Part shown: positions 23,101 to 37,000 of the stretch, in pieces
Numbering within the stretch: position 1 is the first letter of the stretch
Layout of the letters: every line of letters starts with the position of its first letter
NCBI GenBank assembly: GCA_033065855.1
Contig: JAVXUO010001781.1
Coordinates: 1-64,000 of the forward strand
From: Escallonia rubra
Lineage: Eukaryota > Streptophyta > Magnoliopsida > Escalloniales > Escalloniaceae
Length of the DNA: 64,000 bases
Direction of reading: 5' to 3'
Translations under genes and position numbers: made by a program
Notes under the pieces: model-generated
Database searches by the model: none
Told to the model about the DNA's origin: nothing
Seen by the model: only the letters and a program-made list of their open reading frames with translations

Positions 23101-26100
23101 GGATTTGTTTTGGTTTAGAAACTGATAGGTTGAAATGCCAAATGTGTTACTAGAAATTCCAGACAGCCACATTATGGTTGTTAAGAGGCCAAAAAGAAGG
23201 GGATAATTTAACTTGGACCAATCACATGAGTTTTTGGATCAGAGACCGTTCAATAATGTCCTTCGATTTTTGAGTAAATAGATCTGAAAGGGTTGTGTTG
23301 AGAGACTAAAAGGGGAAAATTTGAAGACTGGGACCATAACTTCAAGGAGAAGAAGAAGAACAAGAAGATAATCAAAGTCATAGAATTTCTAAAGGATCAT
23401 CCTTAAGTCATGGTTGGATCTCATGTGACCCAATGTTTTGAAAGTTTCACAAAGGCTCAACTCCATTTGTCAGAAAGCTTATACAAAAGACCTACTGCTA
23501 TATGCTGTCTCTACCAAACCGAAGACTCGAGAAACAACAACTTATACTTTTTTGGTATAAGATTAGTTTCTATACCAACTAAAGATTCCATATAAGATTA
23601 ATTTAAACCAACCTGTCTTATGTATGACACTAATGGACCTAACTGTAGTCATGTTGAGTAGATCAGTATTTAGAGCACATGAGCTAATAACAGGGCTTGA
23701 TGGTAACGTGTAAGACTTGTCTGCTGCATCGCATTGCATTCTCAAGATGCCCTATTCTGGTCAAAACATATGGATGAATCAAACTGGATGGCGACAAGAA
23801 CTTTCCTTATTTTCCTTTGGTAATGTTCTCTTGTTGTGGGCCGAGTACCTAGCGAGAGCCAATTAATAACCTGCCTGCAAGTCTAGAAGAGTAGCAATTC
23901 TATTTGTTTGCAGCAAGACTCGTTTCAACCATAAGCTTAATCATAAGTATCAAAGAGAATAGTTGTACCCCGCTTTGGTACCTTATCAAAGTCTAAGCAC
24001 CCTCGTGCCTTATGGTAATAAACACCGTCAAGAATGTGGGGGTATTTGAATGCTTTCAAGCACATTTTGGATGTTCAAGCACATGTTGATTAGCAAAAGG
24101 ACCAACATGGCTGTTAGAACTTTTATATTTCTTTTGATCTCTATGACTAGTGGGTTAGTGTATGTTTTATGTTTGAAAAGCTTGAAAAGTACATTGCTGA
24201 AAGTTGGGTTTACTACATAGATTTTGTAATCCATAAGCTTGGAAAATTTTATAATGGAAAAGTTCAAGGGCTCTAGAATGAAAAAGATGTTCAAGAATCT
24301 AGTTCCTACCGGTTGAAAGAAAGGTGCCAGTCTATGTTTAGTTTGGGGTCCGCCACAGTTTTGGTATCTACAAAAGATCTCCTAGTGAACTTTTTCTTGA
24401 TACATGTCTATCAGATTCATATATTGAGAGAGACTTTTACAAGCCTGTAATGCTAAGCGACCACTAAGCCTGGAACTATCCAGCAATTATAGCAGATTTT
24501 TTTTGTCATTGTCAAATCTCTACTTCTGTATAATTATCATGCCATCAAATATTACTACCAGGCCATGCTTGAAGTTCATGAACACATGCATAAAATATGG
24601 AAGAATCAAGTGGTGGAGAAGTCTATGCAATCGAGCATTGGTAATTGGATTATGAATCTTCCCTTCGATACAAGAATTAAAGAATGGGTAGCTGCAGAAG
24701 AAAGCTACAAGCAAGAGGTGCAGATGAAAAACATTCTTCCCGCAGTAGCGGATAAGTTTCTTGTTGATCATCGGGGAGACCAAAGAGGAGCAAGTATTCT
24801 GTGTTTTGATGAAATACAGGTAAAACACATGATTCGTTTAAAAGCTTGATATCATTGTATACGTAACAAAAAGGGTTGAGTTGCTGTATTTGCATACTTC
24901 CATTAAGATTTGGAGTCTCCTGGGGAGATTTTACGGCCAATTTTCTGTTGTCTGTATCTCATATGTAAGAAGCATATAGACCTGGCTGTTTGCATTGCAG
25001 AGGCCACTTTTCGTGTGTAGTGGAGGTGGAAATAGGCGGAGAAAACATACAAATAAAGAAAAAGCGAGAAAGGCGGAAAGAATGAATCGATGACGTTTTG
25101 GGTTGTTAACATTTGGCGGACTTCTACCAACTCTTTTGATTAAGTATGATGAAATTCTTGGAGAACTAAACCATGCCAAGAAATGTAAAGAAAGTGCCTA
25201 CAATGTAGTCAATAGCTAAAAGTTTAAATGAATATCTTCTGTGCCTTTATAGTACGAATGTCCAGTAGGTAATTGATCAATGCACATGAACCTGCATTTT
25301 GATGTTTTCAGGGTACTATGGTCATGTGAATATGAATTAGAAGCTTGAATATCACGATGCCTAGCTGACAGAGGCATCGAACTAGGAATTGACTGACAAA
25401 TTTCGTTTCCTAACTTGCCTTTTTCTTGCAAATAGGACAATAAGCTTTAGATTGCAAACTTGAAAGGATGCTCTATGCACTGGTCTTAACTTAGCTTGGT
25501 GAAAACATCTTTCTTCTTCTGATTTGTTTCTTTAACTTGCTGGTTAAATTAGAACTTTGACCATGGATGTTGCTCATTCCATTAGGTGTCTATTTTTCTA
25601 ATTTCTCAGAATAAAAGTATTGATGCTTAATTGTGGTTAAGATTTTATCTATCATTCGACTTCTCAATAACTATAATGGCTGAAATTGGTGTTCTTCTAC
25701 GGGAAAAAAGTACAGACGACAATTTGGGACAGAAAATAAAGATGATAACTTCAGTGAACTCTATGTCTGCTTTAAATGATGAATCTGTTGTTGCTATACT
25801 TAATCTCACTTGGTAGACAGCTTGTTCTTATACTTACCCGCCAAATGCAACGTTGTTGCTGAAAGACGTTCGGTTAATTCATTGGTCAAAGGCAAAACAT
25901 TTTCCTTGTGAAAGTGGTGCTTTAAGTGTTTCTTTTTGTCCTTCTCCAATGGCGTCAGCTGACTTTGACTTTGCATGGTTATTTGCCTCTGATGTGGTTC
26001 TTGGGTAGTTACTTTGTTGCTAGTTCCAGTGTATAGATTTGATAACCTAGAATCTTTTGCTTCTGTTACAGACTGTTGATGTGTTTGCTATTGTGGCCCT

Positions 26101-29100
26101 ATCTGGAATCGTAAGCAGATTGTTAAGTACTGGAACTGTACTCGTAGCCACCAGTAATCGAGCTCCAAAGGACTTGAATCAGGTGTGTTCTGAACTGGAA
26201 TTGACCAACCGTGACTTGCTCCCTCACAGATGTTTTCAGTTGCCCATCATCAGCTTCAGATATCTCTTTCTGCTATAAAATTGGCCCTTCCTAACCATCT
26301 ATCTAACAAATTGTTCAGTTGTTCTATAGGCGTTTCTTGGTTTATATCATGTACACAAGGTTAATACCATATTAGTAACTGTCTGAAACTTTAAATGCCG
26401 TAGATTGAAATACATTTTGTTTTGCAACTCTTTGCAGGACGGTATGCAATGGGAGATCTTCTTGAAGTTTACAGCCAAGTTGGGGGAACACTGTCACAAC
26501 ATTCTGATTGGAAGTGATATTGATTATCGCCGCCTTATAGCAAAAAGATCTATAGACCAGGTGATTACTTTAGCAGCATTGTTATTGTTTGCGAATGTTT
26601 ACTACTAACTGACACTCCCTTCATATTACCTCTACATGCATTGGTGACCTTGATATGCTACCCATAAGCATATAGAAGATTGCGCTGCTTAGTAGCTAAT
26701 TGACGAAAGGGCTCATAAATCCCTCTGATACACCGTTGATAGTAAACCTGCTTACCAAAAACATAGTTTTCATTGTTGAGTTGATTCAATTTTATCTGGA
26801 TTGGTTAGCATATAAAGAAACATCTGCAGGAATACCAATGAAAGTAAATGCAGACACAAATTAATCCTCGAAGTACATCTTAATACTACAACTGCAGGCA
26901 GAATTGATCTTGACCGCCAAAAGATGTAGATCAGATCTCGATCTAGCAAAAACAAATTACGGACCACTTTCTTATAAATGGAAAACCATTAACATTTATT
27001 AAGCAAGAAAATTGGGGAATTCATGAAAATAACCCAGCTGTGCGCATGCTGATGTCAGCTTCGTGGACGTGGTTGTTGGCACTGTGTTTCAGGCTGCATA
27101 CTTGAACTTGGTAAACTGTCAATTAATCCAGTTCAGCATATCCTTTGACCGGCACTGTCATAGCAAGGTAGTCTTCTAGATCAAGGTTAGGAGAGAAAGA
27201 AAAGAGGAAAGAGAACAGATTTTCCACGAGAGGGGGAAGAGTTTAGTTGATTGTGTTTCCGCTTACTATCACTTATGTTAAATCACCATTGACATGTAAA
27301 AAGGGCAGTATAATACTCCCTCCGTCCCAACAATATTGATCATCTTTCCTTCCTTTTTATTGCTCACTTTCCAAATTTAGTAATTAAAATTTCTTCACTT
27401 GCACTTAAATTAATTACACTTGCTCTCTCCTTACCTCAGATTCTTTTTTTAGGTACAAGGTCCTTCTATTACAAAAGAAGCATATGTGACATATTACACA
27501 TGGGTTATCCCCATCAAGTCACTCTCTCAGCAAAACAAAATCAGATAGGACTAATGCAGAACAGCTTGAGCAATATGCCAGGCTTCTCACAATTGCTTAT
27601 TTACAGTGTTACCTCCAGTTCATTCGAACTAAACACCCAGAACTTCATACCCTGCTCAATCTGAAATCAAAACCCTCTGCGTGTCAATCTGCTGTTGAGT
27701 GAAGATCACCTTATTCCGAGCATCCCATAGACAATATACTGTCACAGCTCCTACCAATTTACTGAGTTTACTTCTGAAACTTTTGCCTCTAAAATGGTGA
27801 CAGGAAAATGTGAGAAGAGCAGGCCAGCTAGCAAAAATGGTCCTTGTATTAAGCTTAATCAAGACTGAGGTCCAGATTACTCTTGAAAACAGTCCATAAA
27901 GACATGCTCCATTGTCTCTTAATGATCTGAACGCGAGACACAATTATTCTCTGTAATGACATTCCAAGCCTTCAATCAATCTTTAGTTATCAATCTGTGC
28001 CTACACAGCAAGAAAGTGACCACTAAACCAAATCAGCTTCCATCAAGGCACAACATGCCCTGTTTTCCTTTAAGCATTCCAAGCACATTTTCCGTGAGGT
28101 GTTAAACACCGACACGGAGCATCTTCTAGAGTGATATCAGGAAGTTAATGTTGTTAACCTTGACATGAAAGTATCTGAGTGCATTCGATCTTAGGGGAGG
28201 CAAAGTCCACCCCTCCTGAGATAAAATGCAGCTTAATTTAGCATCTATAGTACTGCCAGCATCATACACCACCCTGTATCCATAGGTTTTCACCAAAGGG
28301 CCCTCTTGTATTGCCATTCCCGTTTTTGTATGTAACGTAGTTTTCTATACTGCTTCTCATCTTTAAGATCTTTAATCAAGTCCAAGAGGTATTCACTGGG
28401 GCCTTAAAAGTCCAGAAATTCCTTTGTTTTATGATGTAAGCGTGACACATTTTACACATAAGGAATCCTTCTTGCTGGCAATTTTCAAATACGAATGAGA
28501 GATATTTTTTCTCCAAGTTCAACTTCTTGTCTAGAAAGACATATGTCTTGCCGAGCAACCTTAGCACCACTACACTTAGTCTCTCTACCATGCCATGTAT
28601 TAGATCTAATGCGAGCTTCAGTTTGATGAATGATCTTCTTAGGCAGGATAAAGATAGAACACCAATAGGGCCTGCATACTGACTAGGACAGGTTTAGCCA
28701 ATTGCACTCTACCAGCATAGGGGAGACTCAGAATTTGATCAAGAAAATTTTGACAATCTGTGGCTTTCGGCTTGGTAGATGTCAAGGCACACCTGAATTG
28801 GTAACAGGCAAATTACCCAAAGGGATGTCTAGAAGATTAGCCAAATCCTCCCTAGTAACAGCATGCACCCCAGCTTAGAACATAGAACTCTTCTGCAAAT
28901 TTGGAGCGAGACCAGACATATCTCCAAAGTTTTGAATGGCTTCCTTATACTTGTTAGAGAAGCTTGATGTGCAGAGGCTAGGATGAACAAATTATTAGCA
29001 AAGCAAACATGGCCGTGTTCAACTCCTCACATTTAGGGTGAAAAGAGAAACCAGCCCTTCTTGTATATGAAACAAGAAGGGTTGAGAAGGCCTCCAATAC

Positions 29101-31010
29101 CAATACAAGAGAGAGGCAGAGATGGGGTCCCCCTGTCTTAATCAAAGAATCCTTCCATAGCTTCGTTGATATTAACAGAAATCTGGAGGTTGTGACACAA
29201 TTTATAGTCCAAATGATGTACCCTGGTGGAAATTGAAGGCCTTCAAAGACTCGTCTCGAGAAACTTCAACTAACAGTATCATGGACCTTCTATATATCAA
29301 TCTTCCTGGCACATCTAGGAAACCCTCCTTGTCTATGATAATTCCGCGCAAGCTCTTGCGTCACTAAAATATTTGTCAGCTATTTGTTATCCTTTAACAA
29401 AAGCAGCTTGTTGTTACTGATCAAGAAAGGAAGGACAGCTTGCGATACTAAAAAAATTATACATTTGATAACATTACAACAGGCTATGGGTCTGAAATCC
29501 TTTATAGAATAACAGCAAGGGACCTTAGGAATAAAGGTTAAAGCAGTATTGCTGATGACTTTGATGGATTGTCTTGATGAAAGTATTCCAACACAGCTTT
29601 TATAACATCTTGACCAACCACCTTCCAATTTTTTTGATAAGTTCTGCCTTAAAACCGTATATGGACGAGATGCTTTGTCTCCTTTAGGAGAGAACCTTAT
29701 CTCAGATTCATCGTCTCTTTGTCTCTTCTTTGCTCAAGTCTCTCTCTCTCTCTCTCTCCCCCTCCCTCCCCCCAGACCCACCTCTGTCCCTCTTCTCCCT
29801 TATCTTTTTCTCTCTCAACCTCTCGGCCATGACCTTATCATCGACTGATCACCACCTTGCTCACCACCGTCTCCCTTCGACCACCGCCATCGCTGTCATT
29901 CGACCACCGTCGTGACCACCCTTTAACCACCATCACCGCGCCCTTCGACCATCAACAACCAACTTGTTCATGGCAACAGTTATGATTTGGAGATTCATCT
30001 TTAGACCAAATATTCGATTATAAATATGACTTCAAAGGATTTAAAATTAACTTACAGATTTGTTGTTTTAAATGTTGGAAGATCGTTTATATGGTGTTTG
30101 CAAGGGCGATGGTGGTGATTGCCGGTAATGGGTCTGAGCTGGCGATTTAAAGACTGGTGATACTGCCTAGGCTAGAGAAAACTTACGAAACTAAAAGGGA
30201 TCCAAGGGTTAACAATTTTGACCAACTTCTTTATATGAACGCTAAGTCAAAGTGTGCATTAAATCTGGGATGGCGGGAGTAATAGACACAACATGTTTCA
30301 GTCTCAAGTTTACATTTGGGCTATAGCAACTTGGATAATAGAAACCAACCTTAAGATCTGGGCTTGCAGTTGTGTTCTTCACCATTCTGAGCTAGATATG
30401 ATGCAAAAGTCCCGCATAAGGGTGTGAGAAACGTCTTGTTTTGGACACTTAATCTGGAATCTATGATGGATTAAAAGCTCAATACTGCCTTAAAATTTCA
30501 AATCCAGATTCTTTATTGCCCTTTCTAGGAGTTGAATATGTCACTTTACCTTCTTTACAAGGTCTTAGATTCTTAGTTGTTCAAGGTATGAAACAGAATG
30601 GTTGTCTCACTTCTGATTGAGCATATATGCCATGCATCGGAATGTAATGTGTTGATTCTTGTGCTTTTTTTGCAATTCAAGTTAGATTTTGGCCGCACTC
30701 AAGGGGTATGTTGAGTATCGAAATGGTATTACACCATCTCTAATGTCTTAAGTTCTTTCTTTACAATTCTAGTTGTCAAGAATATCAATTTTCTTGGCAG
30801 GAGGTTACTACAATTTGCCAAAGAGGATATGTCTCGTGTACACCCCATTTATGCAAAAACTTTACATGATCAAAATCCCCTGTGGGTGGGAGAAATCTGT
30901 TAGACAACTCACCCAGTTCTCTATGTTCATTGCAACTTAAAAAGGCAAACACAAGTATAACGTATATTTGATAAGATTATTATTAGCTGAATGGTTTATA
31001 GAGTGATTAG

Positions 31011-31085
<75 letters not shown>

Positions 31086-34000
31086 TCTGTACCTTAATTA
31101 CTTCCAACTTTTTAAACCACAAATTTTATAATGACCAAAAGGCTTCAAACTATTGATCCGTTAGACGGTTAGTGTTTTAGAGTAAAGTGTTTGTACCGTT
31201 TCTTAGTGTTAACGTATTTTTCTGCAATAAGTTGAAACCTTAAGAAAGGGTATGGGTGCTGAAATAATACGATTAAATGGACATTGACAACTATAATTAT
31301 GGTTGGACAAGCGTAACTGCATGAATAATCCCAACTACATAATCCTTTAATGGTAAACTTCGAAGACTGCCCTCTATATTGTCGGAGGTTTACAAGTTAT
31401 TGTCTAACCTTGAAAAGTAGAGCACTTTGATAACATTTTTCTGACTATACCCCTTTGTTATTAATAACAAATGCCACACGATTAAGGGCATGAATGGAGA
31501 TGAAAACAATTGAAATGGTATCGCAATTACATTTACGTAAACCTCCTACAACCATGTGCTAAGTCAAAAAGGACAATTATTTGTGACACAGAAGTAAATG
31601 TTTAACATCACTGCTTTTTGTACCTTATGTATCATGAAATGTTGCATTTTGATAGACATGACAATATATTACTATGGTGGCAGTATTTCAGTTATTTGAG
31701 CTTAATTAGATGTTTATCATATATCTGCAGGTTCATTATTTCTGGCCTCTAAATAAGGTTGCAATCGATAACTTTGAGAATATGTGGGATCAGATCACAA
31801 GAATGTCCGGAGGGGGTGTGATTTCTAATACAATTCTGGTAATGTTCGGGAGGTACTTGCTAAACTTCACAATGCTTGCTCTGGAACTCACTCTATGCAG
31901 ATTTTTGATACATTTTCTGTTACTAAGCAGAACACTGGAAGTTCCTCAAAGCTGTAATGGGGTGGCACGGTTCACGTTCCAGTATTTATGTGGCCGACCG
32001 GTATTATGCTTGCCCTTCAACTAGTTTTTTGATGTGCTTTTTGTGTTATAGGTCAAATAATGTTGCTGTTTCTTTTATCTATCATTTCACCTGTCTTTTG
32101 TTTTATTCCTATCGTCCTTAAATACGGTTAAATCCTTCAGGTTGGCGCAGCAGATTATATTGCAGTAGCAAAAAACTATCACACCGTATTCATCTCGGAC
32201 ATTCCTATGATGAGTATGCGTATCCGTGACAAGGTACCATCAACAGTTTGGATATGTTAAATTACCAGACTGAATAAATTGGAAAGCTTTTATCTATTGT
32301 TAGACTAGATGATATATGCTAGACCTTTGGTACATTCACCTTTAAGCAATCACAAGTACTTATTTATTGCTCCATGTATGTTTCAGTACCATGTTAGCCA
32401 CGTGGTACTACTGCCTCTGATGCCAAAGTTCTTGTCGGTTTCACTAGCTGTTATTGCCATGTCATTGATCTTATTGGTCTTATTGAAGCATTTTCTTGAA
32501 GCATTTTTTCTAGTAGAAACATAAAGGAGTAATTTTGCCAATTTGGCAATCGACTTGGCAAACCATGCCACATATAAAAGCAACGGTTTAAATCGCTCTG
32601 CCTTTTTTTTTTCGTTTTAACTTTAAGAGGTTGCTTATAAAGTACTGGAGTATAGGATTGTGGCTCTTTCCTTAAAATTACTTTCTTTGAGTTCGAATTT
32701 ATTAAAATCAAAGGTGTTTTTGACTTTTCATAATGTATTAAGCATCTTTCCATGAAATGCCCTTTTTCAGTTTTAGAGTTTGTTAAAGGGGAAAATAGGG
32801 AATGACCTCCTCTACTTTACACGTTGTGCGATTTGCCCCCCTCCACTTCAAATTTAAGCACTAAACCCCCCCACAGTTACAGAAAATGGGCAGCTTAGAC
32901 GGATCCGTTATGAATAGCGTGAAATGACCAAAATACCCTTATTTCTTTATTAGCTAATGACCCCCTGTACTATACACGGTGTGTGCAATTTCCCCCCCTC
33001 AAATTTAAATTACAATTTTTGCCCATGACACTCCTCCTCTGGTCAACCCCGCTACAATTGGTGATTCACTGAGCACAACCACTGGTCTTTTTCTCCGACC
33101 ACCAGGGAGTTACAAAAAAAAAAGGAACCGTGATTGCCGTTAGGATTAGCAACTAATTTGCAAATTAAGCTTTTGAAATCCTAAAATTAGAGGATTTGAA
33201 ACCCTGATTTAAAAATTAGGGTTTCTCTTCTCCTTCTCCAGATCTGATCCCGCCGCCGGCAGCCTCTCACGGCCCACCATCTGGCAGACTCGCCCCACCC
33301 CACCACGCCGGCAAGCCCCTTGGCAAACCCACCCCACCCCGCCCGCAAGCCCTTTGGCAAACCCTCCCTTTCTCTCTGTAAATCCCATTTCAATTCAATT
33401 CAAATTTTCATCAATGCCGTGTTAATTAATGGATCACCTCGACGGGGTGCGCCGTTACCTCCATCACTGTTGACTAACTTTGCGGCGACGGGGAAGGGGA
33501 AGGGGAAGGGGAAGGGGAAGGGGGAGGGCGGTCGCGGCGATGGGGAAGGGGAAGGGGGAGGGCGGTCGCGCCGACGGCGAAGGGGAAGGGGAAGGAGAAG
33601 GGCGGTCGCTGCGACGGGGATGAGGGAGGGTGGTGCGGCGACAGGGAAGAGGGAGGAAGACGGGGAGACGAAGGGGTACGATGGTCGGGGGAGTTTGAAG
33701 GACATAATTGGGTTGGGGGGATAGGGGGGTTGGGTGGCGGGGGTGGGGTGGTTAGAATTAGGGTTTTTTTCTCATTTTCTTTTCTAAAAAGATACCATGG
33801 GCAAAAACGTCATTTACAAAAAAAAATTGTTAGTCAACGCGCGTGTTGACCACGCGCTGTTATATTTAACGGTTTCCGTCTAAGGTGCCCATTTTCTGTA
33901 ACTGTGGGGGGGTTTAGTGCTTAAATTTGAAGTGGAGGGGGCAAATTGCACAACGTGTAAAGTAGAGGGGGTCATTCCCTATTTTCCCCTTTGTTAAATT

Positions 34001-37000
34001 AAGGGTGTTTTTTGCTTTTACTAAAATAAGATACCCTATCAAAAACTATAAAATCTCTATCCACGTTAAAAGTTAAAACTAACCTATACCCACTGCACCT
34101 CCTCCATCAAAGTTGATAAAAAAATTAACTAGCATAACTGAGTTTCTGAGGTACGGAAGAAAGGTATTCTTGAACACCAAGTTAAGTTGCATAATTTTGT
34201 GACAAGTCTCGATCCTTTTCCTTTCTTTGCACAGAAATTTTTTAAAGACAAACAACTTTCAGAGAACCGAGTTATCGCATTTTTACAACGCAAACAAGTT
34301 TCATAGAAGCAAGTTGCCCTGAGCTTGGAATTGTGGATGAGCTATGATTGCGTCTTGTTAGCAAAAATGTCCAAAAATATATATATGTTTTTTAATATCT
34401 TTCACTAAGAAAGTTGGACTTGACCAAGTAACATAAAATTTGCTAATGCGATAACTTAATCAGAACCTCAAGGACGCACACTAACACATATCTACCTTCC
34501 TGATAAGCAAACTCAATAAATACGTTCCAAAAATATCTACCTTCCAAAAATATATATATGTTTTTTAATATCTTTCACTAAGAAAGTTGGACTTGACCAA
34601 GTAACATAAAATTTGCAAATGTGATAACTTAATCAGAACCTCAAGGACGCACACTAACACATATCTACCTTCCTGATAAGCAAACACAATAAATACGTCA
34701 TTCACAAGCTTAGATCCATTAAGAGCGATGCTTATATTACCGCCAATCATGTTCTTAAGATTCTTTTTCTCACTCCTTCATATATCTGAAATCTATCAGC
34801 AAAATTTGGTAAAAGCAATACCATAAACCTATCAGAACGAATAGAGTTAATCTTTGGTCCACTGCCGGTGGATGAAGAAATGTTCAGAGGCACTCATTAG
34901 AATGCTGACACGTGTTATTTACCTAGAGCATTGGCTAAACCAGTTACTTTTGCTTCCTTTTTCCTTTTCTTTCCGGTTTCCAGTTTTTGTCCAATTTGCT
35001 GATTTCAATCATAAATTCGCAAACCTACAAAATTGCAAGAAATTACAACAAATGAACCAATTTTAAGCAGAGCATATGCAGCCAAAACTCATCACTTTGG
35101 TCTTGTAGAAAAGAGACAATTCGATCGCTCTTTCAGATTCGAAATAATGGTACCCAAATTTGACTGTGTTGCTGGTTTGATGTATTTTTCAAACCTCACG
35201 GTGGAGAGATTCTCTAATCCGCAGCAATTTCAAACCCCATTTGCTGGAGAGATGCTTATTTCAGCTACAATTCTATGAAAATGAAGGCTAGGGTCTTTTT
35301 ATCCAAAGAATTTTCTTTAGAGCCTGTAAATTTTTGAGTAACCACGGAGGTTTCCTTTTTGATAGGAACAGAGGCTGTGACTTGAGAACAACTTTAGTTG
35401 AAGCAATTCCATAGCGCTGCTGAATGAGCAGCCTAATGATGTAGGAGATGGTTCCAAAAAGAATGCTGATGAATTAGAAAAGAAAAGAAAAAACATGAAA
35501 AACCGGAGGAAGTCATAATCTAGGTAAATTAACATGTAGTGCATTTTCATGACTGCTTTTTTACGTTTTTCTATCCACCAGTGGTGGACAAATGATTAAT
35601 TTAAACAAATACGACGTTAGCTACAAATTAACTCAGAATGTGATTTTTTTTATATGTGAGAAACCTATCAACGAGTCCAATTAAGTTAACAATAGCACTA
35701 GCTATAAAACTATCAAAATAAATATGGTAATAGCTACAAACTTAGCTTGGAATCTAAAAACATTTGTGCAGATATTACTGATCTCTACCATTATGCCTTC
35801 TTGTCATAATCCTGTATCCATGATCCATTTGATCCCCACTCACCCCTCAAACCCCGTGTAACTCGCTGCTGCTATATTTGGTTTATCGACAACAATCGAA
35901 AACTTAAATATCTGCTACATTTGGGTTATGGACACACTAATGTAATCCAACACTGCAAGCTCTTAATTTTCCAAGGCCATGTACTAGTCGCCTGCAGACG
36001 TGGTGAGTAGAAGCTTTAAGAAGCCTTTATCCTCGATATTCTACGGAGAGAGAGGGAGAAAGATTGCAATATTCTACCTACAAGAATAAGTATTTAGGGC
36101 TATTGCGTTCTTATAGGTAATTATAGTAAGGCCTAGGCGAAAGACGAGGAGATTGAGGAAAAGGCTAAAGTGTGCCTGTTTAACAAAATGTTGCTCTTAG
36201 GATGACATCAACAAATTGACACGGAGATTGATGAAAAATATTGAGAAGAAGGCTCGAGTGAGCTTATGTTACAAATGTTGCTCTTAAGATGATATTAGCA
36301 AAACTAACAAGGAGATTCTGGAAAAGGCAAAGATGTGCCCATCTGATTAGTATGCGAACCCATACGGACTGTCCCATATATGTCATGGATAATCAAATTA
36401 GAACCTGGAAAACTTACAATTTAAGGAGGCTGTTGTCACCAGGAATAGAACCTAGTCAGACACCTCTCATGGCATTCTTCGTTTTGTCCCTCATATTGTT
36501 TTCCTTACTAATGCAATCCTTACAGTCAAACGAGTTTTCTTCGCGTAATTGTTTTTTGACTTGGCATTGTGTATGTAGAAGAGGTCTGTTGTATGAATCA
36601 TACATGACATGCAAATTAGGAAACCAATAGGAGTCTAGAGTTACAAGTCAAGACGTAGTGTGGTATATGTTGATGCTAAACTTCTGCTCTAGGCTATGTT
36701 ACATGGACTCTTCAACAAGCGTGAAGTCAAAATGCATGAAGTACCCATGTCGGACACTCGACACTTGGACATAGGTATGGGATATGTGTCTGACACATCT
36801 CATAGGACATGCCACTATGAACACTATCTTATAGCGTTCCTTTTAATTCATTATTGCTTTGAGATGACACAAGTTCTGAATTGGAACCATGTGCGTCAAA
36901 TAAAACACCATTTTACCTTAGAAATAAAGAAACAATTTAACAATAAATAGAAATGTTTTGCCTTGTCCCGGTGTCTTCCGACCCGGACACTCGTACCAAG

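Noticed and set aside
33320-33724. 134-codon frame in the Mutator-like element
   Set aside because: Mostly a GKGKGE-type translation of a simple repeat; kept only as part of the Pack-MULE question.
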